Shown here: one piece after another, positions 21,882-33,288 of the stretch
Layout: the number at the start of each line of letters is the position of its first letter
How positions within the stretch are numbered: position 1 is the first letter of the stretch
DNA from: Azolla pinnata
Lineage: Eukaryota; Streptophyta; Polypodiopsida; Salviniales; Salviniaceae
DNA length: 48,764 nucleotides
Assembly (NCBI GenBank): GCA_037176905.1
Contig: JBBBWG010029132.1
Coordinates: 1-48,764, forward strand
Reading direction: 5' to 3'
Made by a program: the position numbers and the translations under genes
Notes under the pieces: model-generated
Database searches by the model: none
What the model saw: only the letters and a program-made list of their open reading frames with translations
Told to the model about the DNA's origin: nothing

Positions 21882-23637
21882 TCACTCTATATTTTCGTTC
21901 AGAATCTTGGGCACTTTGATATATGGTCCTTCTGCATCCGGAATAGCTGCCAGCATTGCATCTCTATTTAAAAACAAAAAATGTGGATCTCCATTAGTAA
22001 TAAGAACATCGTCATGAATCTCAAGTCCAAATGCATCTAGCTCAAGTCCAACCTCAGATGTAAAGCTAGTGATCAGGAAGGTTCTAATGAGGCTAGTTAC
22101 AGCAAAACAAATCATTGTCGACGTATGCAACATCATATATTACATTGTTGAAGTATATAAGCTTATCAAGATCCATTATGGCATACCTGTTTTCAAAGCA
22201 CAATGGCTGATCTTCACGGAGGGTCCTTTGACTCTCACCATCTGCTGAAAAAGACATCTTCAGGAAATTTATTTCACAAAATTGTCCAATGCAGTAAAAA
22301 TAGAAATTCTTACCAACACGGAGTAAGGGCGGAATATTTTCCAAATCAACTTCTTGAAGCTGACCAAACCTATGAAAATATACAAAATACTCATTGAATA
22401 ATGGCTGAAAATGTCCATGTTTTTTAGGAAAGTGGGACTGTGAACAAACATGTAAACCGTGGATTGATAATTTCCTATTTTGATTGCAAATGTGGATTCC
22501 AACCTCTACCTTGAGAAGTCTATATACCAAAGAGGTTGCGTGCTAAAATAGATCCAAGTCAAGGCAACTCACCAACCGACTATCTGTTCAAGTTTTGGGC
22601 GAAAATCTTCAATCTGCAAGATTTATTTGCATTATTTGAAATGGGGAAGGAAAACAGTAGCGTCCGTTATGAATGACACAGTAAAAGATTGCAAAAACAT
22701 AGAAATCTGGCATGTACTACTAGCTCAAGTCTAGAGTTCAAAAAAGATATCTGCTGAAGGAACCCTAACAGAAGAAAAAGTACTAGAAAGCTTGAATTTC
22801 TAGGCTTAGATAGCAGAAATTAGGATTAAAACAAAAGCTTCAGAAGAGAGTGAGCTGTAGGTCTTTCATGGTCTTACTACTGTCCGTAATACCAGTGCGA
22901 AAAAAAACCAATTTTTTCGTAGTTTTAGATAGAGTCCATCTCGAGATACAAAAACGCATTGGATTAAATACAGGGGGATCCAGCTTACCTGTTTACACAT
23001 ACACTATATGTAATGGGAACCACATCCGTTTAACAAGTGGCAGAGCACGTTCTCCAAAGTTAAGCAAAGGAATGTTCATATTATCATCGATATGCAGCAG
23101 CTAAATTTTCATGGCATTCATTTGCAAGAATCCACCTTACGCTCAACATGTAAGAACTTCTCTGCGGGCGAACACCTGATGCCACTTGAAATTGTTGATG
23201 TGCAAGTTTCCCCGTTTCTTTTAGACCCAAATGTCCATGTGACATTTGCAGCCACATTTCATTTGATGTGGGAAACTCCATTTCAACCCCGGATGTGCAC
23301 AGTCTTCCGCTCGTTATCATCCGTATACGGGATTTTCACTCCCGCTTGTTCGTGTGTAAACTCTCGGAGACATTCAGAGCATTTTAACTTCCTCACGGAT
23401 CCATAATATTTCATTGATTCTGAGCAGGGTAGGCATTACCTCTTCAGGTGAGAGCGTTATGCGAGCTTTCTCGGCAAGCTGAGGCACGTCGGGGGGTGGG
23501 AATGCCCGGGAAGAGCAGCATCTGGGGGAGAAGAAGGCAGCAGGTCTGGAAGCGACTGGGAAGGTCGATGAAGACAGGAACAGAGAAGGAGAAGGAGAAG
23601 GAACAGGAAGGAACTTGGACATAGCTCTGAAAGCCAT
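21882..23637 (-). CDS. GATC: Glutamyl-tRNA(Gln) amidotransferase subunit C, organellar
   Basis: GatC holds the GatA/GatB pair together in the enzyme that converts misacylated Glu-tRNA(Gln) to Gln-tRNA(Gln) in plastids and mitochondria. Five exons on the minus strand: 23440-23637, 22573-22613, 22314-22369, 22187-22244 and 21882-21963; frames join perfectly to 144 aa. Residues ~1-45 are Ser/Phe/Pro-rich like an organelle transit peptide. The family core follows: PDVPQLAEKARITLSPEE, IEDFRPKLEQIVGWFGQLQE, VDLENIPPLLRVG, TLREDQPLCFENR and DAMLAAIPDAEGPYIKVPKI. This matches plant GatC throughout. The long frame at the 5' end extends into a telo-box repeat; the first true ATG in it is at 23637, with a second at 23622. 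The gene is head to head with QSOX. Confidence 0.94.
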
Positions 23638-23654
23638 AGCCGTAGCTCCCCTGT

Positions 23655-24502
23655 TCTGTAAATTGTTGTTGTTTGTTATCAAAATCTTGCGGACTGGAAA
23701 AAACCCTAAATTTTGCAAAACCCTAATTTTTGCAAAACCCTAATTTGGGCAGATCAATCTTCTTCTCTTCATCAAGCTTCAGCAAATTGTTGTTGTTTGT
23801 AATCAAAAATCTTGGGGACTGAAGAAAACCCTAATTTTTTGCAAAACCCTGATCTGGGCAAATCAACTTTCTCCTCATTAAACTTCAGGAAATTGCTGTT
23901 GTCAAAATCTTGCGGACTGAAAAAAACCCTAATTTTTGCAAAACCCTAATTTGGGCAGATCAATCTTCCCTTCATCAAACTTCAGTAAATTGTTGTTGTT
24001 GGTAATCAAAATTCTTGTGTACTGAAGAAAACCCTAATTTTTTTGCAAAACCCCGATTTGGGCAAATCAACTTTCTCTTCATTAAACTTCGGGAAACTGT
24101 TGTTGTTTTGGTTATCAAAATCTTGTGGACAGAAGAAAACCCTCATTTTTGCAGGACCCTAATTTGGGCTTATCAACTTTCTCCTCATTAAACTTTAGGA
24201 AATTGTTTCTTGTTTGTTATCAAAATCGCGTGGACTAAAGAAAACCCTAATTTTTGCAAAACCCTAATATAGGCAAATCAACTTTCTCTTCATTAAACTT
24301 CAGGAAGTTATCGTTGTTTGGTCTCACCAAAATCTTGGGGAGCGAAGAAAACCCTAATTTGGGGCAGATCGACTTTCTCTTCATTGAACTTCGGGAAATC
24401 GTTTCTTGTTTGTTGTCAGAATCTTGCGGACTAAAGGAAGCCCTAATTTTTGCGAAACCCCGATTCGGGCAAATCAACTTCCTCTTCGTCGAACTTCAGT
24501 AC
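23655..24502. repeat. Tandem array of ~105-bp telo-box units, about eight copies
   Basis: Unit starts lie near 23699, 23825, 23924, 24027, 24137, 24240, 24347 and 24436, with a partial unit before the first. Each has GAAAACCCTAATTTTTGCAA, AACCCTAATTTGGGCA, ATCAACTTTCTCTTCATTAA, ACTTCAGGAAATTGTTGTTG and ATCAAAATCTTG.GGACTGAA. Most units carry two AAACCCTAA telo-boxes. The array starts within 20 bp of the GatC start codon and fills most of the space up to the QSOX upstream region, so it is part of a bidirectional promoter or leader. Apparent short proteins on either strand here are repeat translations. Confidence 0.92.
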
Positions 24503-24744
24503 TAGAGGGTGATTGATCCTGGGCGCCGATGTGAATTGCCGCAACAACGTTTCGCTCCTAGTGAACGGGACACTGGCACGAAAGCTCCCGATCTGCAAGG
24601 TCCGGAAATCGGTTCGCACTGCTCGATGCGCTGCCATCGACATTACTTGCTATCTGTGCTCGAGCCCCATCCATCTCTGCTTCGGATGATTGCCAGGTTC
24701 AAAGTTTAATGCGATCTTTCTCTTCAGCACAGGATCGAGGCCTA

Positions 24745-24979
24745 TGCATGCATGTACGTATGCATCGTATGCATACATGCATGCATGCGTGCGCGTGTGG
24801 ATGCATGTATGTATGTGTTGCATGCATGCATGTATGCATGTGCGTGCCTGTATGTACGTATTATGTACGTATGAAGTACGTACGTATGTATGAAGTACGT
24901 ACGTACGTACGTATGAAGTACGTACGTACGTATGTATGTGCGTACGTACGTATGTATGTGCGTACGTTCGTATGTATAC
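24745..24979. repeat. Compound tetranucleotide tract (GCAT/GTAC/TATG)n
   Basis: Alternating ATGC, TATG and ACGT words run for about 235 bp, with long self-complementary stretches such as ACGTACGTACGTAC that could form cruciforms or Z-DNA. It lies about 180 bp upstream of the QSOX start codon. Confidence 0.85.
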
Positions 24980-25160
24980 CCTCTCCGTCTCCTTCGCAGA
25001 GATCTCGCCATGGTTTCTCCGCCGAGAAGCTGCCCCGGGCCTACGAGCCCGACACACAGAGATGCTGCCGCGCTTCCATAGTCCTCGGATCTCTTCTCCA
25101 CCTTCCCTTGCCCGCTTCCCGAGGTCGAGCTTGACTTCCTCCTCTGCTTGGAGCTCCTCG

Positions 25161-28100
25161 ATGTCAAAAATGACGGCCACCAAGAAGACCATGGCAATGC
25201 GCGTGTTGCTGCTGCTGCTGCCCCTGCTGAGTAACCATGGCCTTTCGGCGGCTTCCCTTGCGTCTGGAGACAAGAAAGTAGATGCCGATGCAGCTTTCGC
25301 TCTGGATGCTACCAATTTCAACTCGACGCTGCTAGCAACTACCTCTCCCTTTGCCATCGTCGAGTTTTATGCACATTGGTTAGCGCTCTCTCTCTCTCTC
25401 TCCCTCCCTCCCTCTCTCTCTCTCTCTGTCTCTGTCTCCCGCCTTTATTTGTTTTCTGCTGGCAAAGAATTGCCATAGATGCAGCACGCCTGAGGCCCAA
25501 CAGGCCTATAAGAAGACCAAATGGTCAGCTTTTACTGTGTCATAAACGAATCATTGTAGCATCATCTACGTGTGACACAAAATTTGGCATAGACAGTATG
25601 AATAGGATGCACGGTGCGATGTGCCAATGGTCAAACTATCCAAAAACATGTTGAGATCAATCAGAGAAATCACATGTGGATGAGCGTAATACCAGTAAAT
25701 GAGGTGGAGTAAAGTTTCCATTTTTAAGATATAGAGACTCCAAGAATTTTGGCAATCCTTCCACATTTCTTTAAAAATTCGAAATTGAAGGTAATAATAC
25801 ATTTTGAGGGTACAATTGTAAAGAATTCCAGGTTTCTGATAATCAAGTAACCTCAACAGGTTTGGAAGACTATTCATTAATGATTCAGTATTAATGTGAA
25901 TAGCCACCCTTCTACCTCCTAAAAGAAAGGGGTTCCATTGGTGTAAGGAGTGACAACTTAAGAAAATATGGAAGCGAGCATAGCGGGTCTTGAAGACCAT
26001 TTCTTAATGTTGAAGTATGAACATGAACGGCCACCCTTCCAAATCTTAGAAGAATTTGGGTTCCACTGGTGTAAGTGTGAACAACTCAAGAAGGTATGGA
26101 AGCAAGCACAGCATGTGTAGACGACCATTTCTTAATGATTAAGTATCAATGGGAATAACCACCCTCACTGAAGAAATGGGTTCCACTTGTACGAATAATG
26201 AACACTTAAATAGAACATGGAAATGAGGTGCACAACTAACAATGTATTCATGAACCAATGATACAGAAAGATGTAGATAGAAAAGCCATGCACGAACAGT
26301 TCTGTGATGATGCGATGATTGAGAATGATTAGCCTCAAGCAAGCAAGCTAAGCAGCTCTCTCCCCATTCTCACCGGTTATGAGCACCAGACCAGCAATTC
26401 TACCAAAAGGGACATCACTTTGCAAGGTTTAGGGTTTATGGATGGAAGACTATCAGATTTATGGACTGATTTGGATATTGAACGCGTGTGCATGCATTTC
26501 GTGCCATAGTTAATAATTCATTTTGCTAATCCAGAAAGGTGATGCAAACTTATCTTGTAGACCAAATCCAAGGAAGCACGTAGGAAATTTTACTTCATTG
26601 CATTATCTTTTGATACCTGTTACCATTATCACCTCTTAATGGCTGTATTATTTATATCTCAGGTGTCCAGCATGCAGGAACTATAAAGTAAGAAAGCATA
26701 GACTTATATGTTTTCCATTCACGGAGTAAAAATTCCCGTTATAGTCATATATTAATGTCAGTTTCCTTTTGTGTTCAGCCTCAGTATGAACAAGTTGCAA
26801 GGCTTTTCAATGGGCCAGATGCTGTTCATCCTGGTATATTGTTTATGGCAAACGTGGATTGTGCTTCGAAGGTGCATACAAATACTAACACTGCCGTCCT
26901 TATCGTAGATTGCCCTTTTTATATATCTGTATACTCAGCACATGTGCTTAATAACCCTCTGTTTTCTGTTGTGTATAAAATAGATCAACAATATGCTCTG
27001 TGACCAGTTCAAGGTTTCACATTATCCTACCCTTCTTTGGGCTCCACCTTTGAAGTCAGCATGGGTGCCTGGGGCGCGTGCTGAATGGGAAATGATTCAA
27101 AATGCTTATAGTGCAGAGTTGCTTCTCCAGGCTATCAATAAAAAAATTGGCAAGTATGATGATCGCTAGCCTTCTTCTCCAAGCTGTTCCCTGTAGCTGT
27201 AAATAGGAATTCTGGTGTGAGCAGGATTAAAAAGAAACAGAAGATTTTTGTAGGATATTGCCAAGTTTTCATATATTGTATTGGGTCTGCCATGTTTCTG
27301 AAACAGCAGATCATATAAACTAAGCGATGTGAGATATTTTAAGGAACCATCGTTGATACAAGGGGGTGAGCTGAACTTTCAAAAGGTCTGTGATAGCATG
27401 ATGCAGTTTATATTGGCTATGTTTAATGCTGTCAATTTGTGCTTACGCAAGGAAAGCCATACACTTGACAATATTTTTGTGCTAATGTTTTCTTTGGTAG
27501 AAAAGGTGGCTGTTTCAATTCATGACATTGAAGAAGCAACTGCGAAGTCAATGGATATTATTGTGGCTGACAAGGTCAGTTAACTGTCAATTGAATGTCT
27601 AAGTAAAGGTTTTTATTATTACCTGAATCATTGTATTATGCCTGTATTAAATTGTTTATGGTAAAAAAAATTCTATTTGATTTAATTCAATTGTCTAATT
27701 CAGCTCCTAAGTCGCAAAACGCGACCTGCTTTTATTCAATTATTACAACTTCTAGTGGTTCATCATCCATCAAGAACGTGAGTTTATGCTTGATATATTT
27801 CAATGCTGGATATATAGATGCTTTATGATTTCGTATTTAGAGACAGCCACTCACTCAGTATAATTTGCTCTTCTGTAGCTGCAAGAGGGGTGCAGCGGAC
27901 TTGTTAACAAACCTTGAAGATTATTGGCCATCTTTTACAGGGCAGCCTAGAAGTGAGAAAGGTTTGGCAGATGGCAGTGTTGTCAGTATTGGAGACCCTG
28001 ATTTCAAATCATTAGAAGCATTCCATATATGTGGTGATCACATGCCTCAAGATAAATGGGTCTGTTCTCATATTCAACAATTGGGTGCATTAGCCTAATG

Positions 28101-29886
28101 GAGCTGTATCTTGTACAAGTTTTGCATGTTTCTTCACTATACATCTTTCTAAATATTCATGTTTCTAGCTGAAAATTTCTCCTAATCTATTGCATTAGTA
28201 ACCTGTGGAAGGAGATACGAGTGTTGGAAAGCGGTTTAAAAGTTATGACTTTCAAAGCTTTGATGCTAATTGCTATTACCATGGCTATACCATAGAAAGA
28301 TTGTGCCTGAGGATATAGGCTGGTTAGCAACAAATGTTTGTGTATGTATTTCAATATGCCACAATTTTCTGTATGCTGTTCTAGCTGATATGAAAAATTT
28401 GGAACTGCTGTGCTACTTCTCTTATTTGTATCTTTTGAAACAGAAAGAAACTGCAATCAAGCATTTTATGGTTGCGTAGCTTCTATGTATTTGTTTTATT
28501 TTGTGGCTCATTATTTTTTAGCATTAGTAAATTTCTGCTTCTAACTAGAATACCGTCTCTTTTCATTTGTGGATTGTGCCTGCTGCAGATTTTTTGTAGA
28601 GGCAGTCGCAAAGATACACGAGGCTATAGGTAAACCTTTTTTGACTGAATGCATGCAAGGAGTCAGAGGAATGAGTGTAATATCCGGATAGCATGGCCTA
28701 TTTTGCTTAGAACATTTGCTGTCTAAAGCAGTTGATTTAGAGGAACATCTGCATGAATTTTTATTTCCTTATTACTAACTAAGACAGACGCACAATCATG
28801 TATAAATGCTTTGGAGATTTTTTTGACTTTTCTCTATTTCATGAAACAGTTGTGGCTTATGGCTGCTGTTCCATGCACTATCAGTGAGAGTCGAAGACAA
28901 GTTGGCTCCTATAGCTTTTCGAACAATTTGTGGGTTTGTTGGCAACTTTTTCAATTGCAAGGAATGTAGTGAACATTTTCTTAAATTCTGCTCCAGGTAT
29001 CATATTTCTGTATTACGGTCCACATTTAGCTTCCGTGTTTCCATGATTCCTAATCAATTACTGTGGTATATATGAAGTGCTAATGGTAAAGTTTCATCAC
29101 GGCGTGAATTGGTGCTATGGTTATGGGATGTCCACAATAAGGTGATTTGTAGTATACAAATTCTGCTTGCATAATGCACTTCCTGGTAGTGAAAATTTGT
29201 GTTGCCTTAGGATTTTGTTCCGTTTTAGGTTAATGAAAGACTTGGAAAAGAGGAGGCTTCTCTTGGTACTGCTGATCCAGAATTCTTAAAACAATATTGG
29301 CCATCAGAAGCTCTTTGCAAACCATGTTGGAAAGCACAAGCTATAAAACAACCAACAGAAAACAGAACAGAGGAAAAATCGTTTCAACTTCCAGAAGTTT
29401 ACAACTTTCTCATCAAATTTTATGGACAAGCGCTTTTGGATCCAAATGTCACAGTTTCTAGTTCTACCATGAAGGAAGGGACACTGCTGACTGAGTCAGA
29501 AGCTGTGACCGAGAATTCTATAACTGTAACACTTGGTGCAGCATTAGCAGTTGCTTTTGCCTGCTGTGGGTTTGCAGCCATAGCTTGTTTTTGGCAAAAT
29601 CAGCAAAAGAAAAGAAAGTATGTTCACTTAAATTTCTTATGATGGTTATAGAGTGGTAAATGCCCCTAACTTGTTCAGTATTTAGTAGAATACCCCAGAT
29701 TCAGAGCTTTCAGAAATATCTGTCGATGTGTCTTGTAGGTACATCATAACTACAATGTAGAGCTATTCTGATAAGTTTTGGATTATATTAGATGTATTCT
29801 GGTGAATACTGAACAAGCTAGGTGCTATTCATATTTTTGTGTTTACTGACTTCTTGAATGATAGGCAGGTGCGGCGGCATGCTTAG
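25161..29886 (+). CDS. QSOX: Quiescin sulfhydryl oxidase (plant QSOX)
   Basis: Flavin-dependent oxidase that makes disulfides in secreted proteins and passes electrons to oxygen. Thirteen exons: 25161-25378, 26663-26687, 26779-26871, 26984-27153, 27307-27385, 27506-27574, 27704-27777, 27879-28059, 28589-28629, 28850-28996, 29078-29141, 29229-29617, 29865-29886; frames join to 523 aa, the usual plant length. Residues ~10-33 are a signal peptide. The thioredoxin domain has EFYAHWCPACRNYKPQYEQV (CPAC at 74-77). The ERV/ALR domain has ICGDHMPQDKW, FCRGSRKDTRGYSCGLW, the active CKEC (353-356) and WLWDVHNKVNERLG for FAD, then CKPCW. A membrane segment lies at ~485-509, followed by a basic tail, as in Golgi-anchored QSOX. 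The last acceptor (29864 or 29868) is uncertain and only changes the last residues. An earlier and a later start ATG are three codons apart (25161, 25170). Confidence 0.94.
25385..25438 (+). repeat. (CT)n microsatellite in QSOX intron 1
   Basis: About 50 bp of CT dinucleotides with CCCT interruptions, starting six bases after the exon 1 donor. Confidence 0.85.
25862..26230. repeat. ~128-bp imperfect tandem repeat in QSOX intron 1
   Basis: Three copies begin near 25864, 25993 and 26120 with GAAGACCATTTCTTAATG-like sequence. Each is followed by AGTAT.AA, GAATAGCCACCCTTC, GGGTTCCACTGGTGTAAG and AACTCAAGAA.TATGGAAG. They account for over a quarter of the 1284-bp first intron. Confidence 0.8.
29652..29834. 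mobile_element. Candidate MITE in the last QSOX intron
   Basis: A ~180-bp segment has imperfect inverted ends of about 40 bp: TAACTTGTTCAGTATTTAGT then AGAATACCCC on the left (29666-29695), against AGAATAC...CAGTATT...CTAGCTTGTTC read in reverse complement on the right (29791-29822). No coding capacity. It almost fills the 247-bp intron. Target-site duplication is not obvious, so a simple inverted repeat remains possible. Confidence 0.5.
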
Positions 29887-31946
29887 TGAACTCTGATAAT
29901 AATAGCTGAAACTGTCAAATATGAAGAAGGTATCCAGAGAACACGTCTTCTCCTCTTTTTGCAAGTGATGTCTTTCTATGCAAGGTCTTGATTGACGAAC
30001 GAATGTCCATTATCAGCAAATTACTCTCACAGGTATATGAATGTTGGTGGAATGTATTGTGGACATGTCTAGAATTGGTTTGCCATTATGAAAGAGCCAT
30101 CATCAACTCTGTATTTTACCAATTTCTATTGGGGAATCAATGAATTTCGTCACTGATTCGGAGGCTGTCTACGCTTCAGTTAAGCATGAGTAAGATAACT
30201 TTTTGCAAAAAAGGGAGAGAAGAAAATTGTCGCATATGTCATGCCATGGAAATCAAACAGTCAAGCAGTGGAGTTCGTTTACCATCCTCGTATGAAGTCC
30301 TCCAAACATGAATGAATAGAACATCTGAGTAAATTTGGAATTTCAAGTAGTCTGATTAATGTTTCACAAAGATACCTGTTTGAGGTTGTTATAGCATGTC
30401 TATAACTTTCCCTGGTACTAATCTAGCTTACCATTTTCAGCAATAAAAGCACTTTGAGATCCATAAAATGAGACGTTAATTTTCATTCCTTGTAATATAT
30501 GATAACATCTATTGGAAAGTTTAAACCAGTGTATCAAAGTTTTACCAATTCAGGACAATTGACTTTTGAGATGGGCAACCTTTCTCTAATTCTAAGATAT
30601 TTGTGCAATGAATATGGAATGCTTGTTGAGAATTGCTGTTGCTTCCATAGTTCAGAAAGCCTTGAAGGAAAGAGAAAGGGTTTCATGCTATTTCGGCCAA
30701 AGTTTTTTGCCTGAGCTGATAGAGCTTATGAAAGCAGAGGATGTATTCACTTGAACAAACTAATGTTTACTGCTACGCAATGATAATGAAATGATTTGTG
30801 AATGTGTTTTTCATTCGTTGCTGTGACAAAAAGTCATTGAGATGGCATTGGGGACAAAAAAAAGTCATTGAGATGGCCTTGGTTTTTTGCTCAAAACTTC
30901 TTAATATGGCTCTAACAAGTAGATTCAAAATTATCCCGACGGGTGTTGGATAACGTGATTTTGTTTCTGCTGTTTTACAAAGCAGCACAACAATCTCAAT
31001 TCGACATTAACATGATGAATGGGCGAGATTTCAATGAAAAATCATGTAAATGAATGGTGAAAGCTTGCAAGTCTATGGATTTCTCTCCCTTCCGAGCTAT
31101 AAACAAAATTCTTGTATGTATTGCACCTGCCTGTTCATGGAAAGATGAAGCATAACATGTACGTGGCGCTGGGTCTAAGTTGCTACCACTTGTAATCAAC
31201 CTGTATCCCTTTGACAAAGGCAAGATGGTTCGGTGTTAGTAGTGTTTGGGTTTGAGAGGAACATGACAGGGAATGATATGCATGGAGACATCTAGCTATG
31301 AAAGCTTGGTTGCCTAGGGGTACTCGAGACTTTTCTAGATCGACTTGATCCTATCCCAGACTGTTAGGACGAGGTCGGGATCGTCGATCCGCCGATGGGT
31401 TATAGTCTCTCTGAAATCTGGAAGCTTAGGGCTATTTCAGTAAACTCATGGAGCTTGTGACCCTGGACCCCTGTTTTTGTTTTTCCTCCAGCTTTTCTTC
31501 GCAACAGCTTGATGGGCACTGCCTCAAGCTGTTGACCACTTTGTAGAGCTTATTGTGGCCTGGAGGTCACAAATTTCTCAATCTTTTTCTGGATTATTTC
31601 CCCCCTTGCCTCGCGTTCGGCTGTAGGGTTGAGCTTGAGCGGAAGATACTGGTCTTTCTACAACTTTGAACCTCTTCCTTCGATCTTCCAATCTTTCTCA
31701 TTCTATAAGTAAAACTGCAAATTATCCTTTTGCAGTATTTCTGGTGAGGAAAAGATTTTATTTTAGCATATATATGGATGTTTTGATGTCTGTTCCATTA
31801 TTCTTTGAATAGCATAGAGTGATTTCATTCTTGCAATTGCGTGTGAAGATTGGATCCTATCCGATATGTGATCAACTAAGTTCTGCTATAATTGTATTGC
31901 TAGGAATTTATGTCCTGCGTTACTGTGGGATTAGTCTTGAGAGATT
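29887..31946. other. Intergenic region between QSOX and ALG13
   Basis: The left part is the QSOX 3' untranslated region. No gene recognised in the rest. A 28-bp tandem duplication (GACAAAAAGTCATTGAGATG and following) lies at 30825-30882. From about 31240 the base composition rises in GC, and the stretch to 31720 is likely the promoter and leader of ALG13. Confidence 0.4.
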
Positions 31947-32090
31947 ATGCCCTTGCATTTTGAAGGAATTAAGCAAGATCTGCTTGGAAACCGAGTTCCA
32001 GATATACCCATCTACGTAGATCGTGATTTGACAAGGTCCCATCAATTAATACAGAAAAGAGTTGTCTCTAACAGCTTTGTTTTCACAAGG
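31947..32090 (+). other. Candidate upstream exon of ALG13
   Basis: An ATG-initiated frame (MPLHFEGIKQDLLGNRVPDI, then 28 more residues ending FVFTR) stops at a good donor, ACAAG|GTATGT. Spliced to the acceptor TAACAG|ACTGG at 33278 it runs in frame into the ALG13 coding sequence, adding about 51 residues. It could instead be an untranslated leader exon or chance. Confidence 0.3.
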
Positions 32091-33288
32091 TATGTTCCCA
32101 TCTTTCTTCTTATTGCTGTTTCCATCCGCAGGGTGACAACTGGTTCAAGTCTTTTATTGTGCAAACTCATTACGTTGGACTCCACTGCAAATGTGATCTT
32201 TCTATTTAGACATACATAAGTTTTGCAGTTTATGTAATGCTTGCAGTATAATACATTTGTGTCGCTTCATCCAACTACTAATGCATGTTCGTAAATATTC
32301 AGAACCGTAGTGTGTAAAATTTGTGTTCTTCTAGCATTTCATTTGTTTGAAAGTGAATGAAAAATGAACACGAATGTTTGGTTTACCCTGTTTATTTATT
32401 TGATTAATTTCATATATTTTATCCTTTTCTTATAATTAAATGATATTATTTTATACTGTTTAGAATGGATGGTCAAACCCGAATTGTAGAATTGGGCTTG
32501 AACACTTTTGGTTCATTTTATGATCAGAACTTCTTTCTCTGAATTGTGATTAAGTGTCAGCTGCTTACTTTTACACATCAAGTCAGGATAGTATGTAGAA
32601 AAACGTGACAGCTTAGATTTAACATACGCATTATAATTCGTTTAACATAGTTAGGTATGTTATTGTGTAGTTCTAAAAATCTTACGACAAATACAAATCA
32701 CTTGAGAAGTTAACTATGCCTTTTAATGTGTTTTGTAATGTCTTATACATTGTTAAGCCGCATATTCAAGTCTAACACAATGGTCTAACCTTGTATAAGC
32801 GTCTCATTTTTTTCCCTTGAATTTGAAATCTTTAAAGAAAGCATGTTTTCTCTGAATACAAGCATTAGAAATGTCCGAATTTTAATAAGGCAAGAGTTTG
32901 TAAATAAATTGCCTGCGTCTCTAAATCTGATCTACAATACGTTTTCTTTACCACATAACTCCAAACATGAAATATCAAAACAGGAGCAAGCTTTCAAATG
33001 ATTTTATTTCAGCTTCCACATTTTATTTGTGTTGTGACAATTTGCAAATCTCCCACTCTATACTGTTGGGGAATGTCATTGTATTGATTGCTGGTCGCAT
33101 GGGCCATGTTGGCTACTGTGTACACCTCTTCTCTATGGATTGCATATTGGCTGGACTTTCCTGGCAATATACAGCATAATGGCTGAACTTTGATAGGATA
33201 TTTCTAGAATTTTTCATCAGGATAACCATTGCCAAGATTGAAGTTAAGCTGTCTACATTGTCTTTTGCTCACTAACAGACTGGCTTTA

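Noticed and set aside
23655..24502. CRISPR array
   Set aside because: The units are diverged full-length tandem copies without unique spacers, in a plant genome.
24247..24643. Short frames on both strands in the telo-box array
   Set aside because: Their sequence follows the 105-bp repeat and has no protein family similarity.
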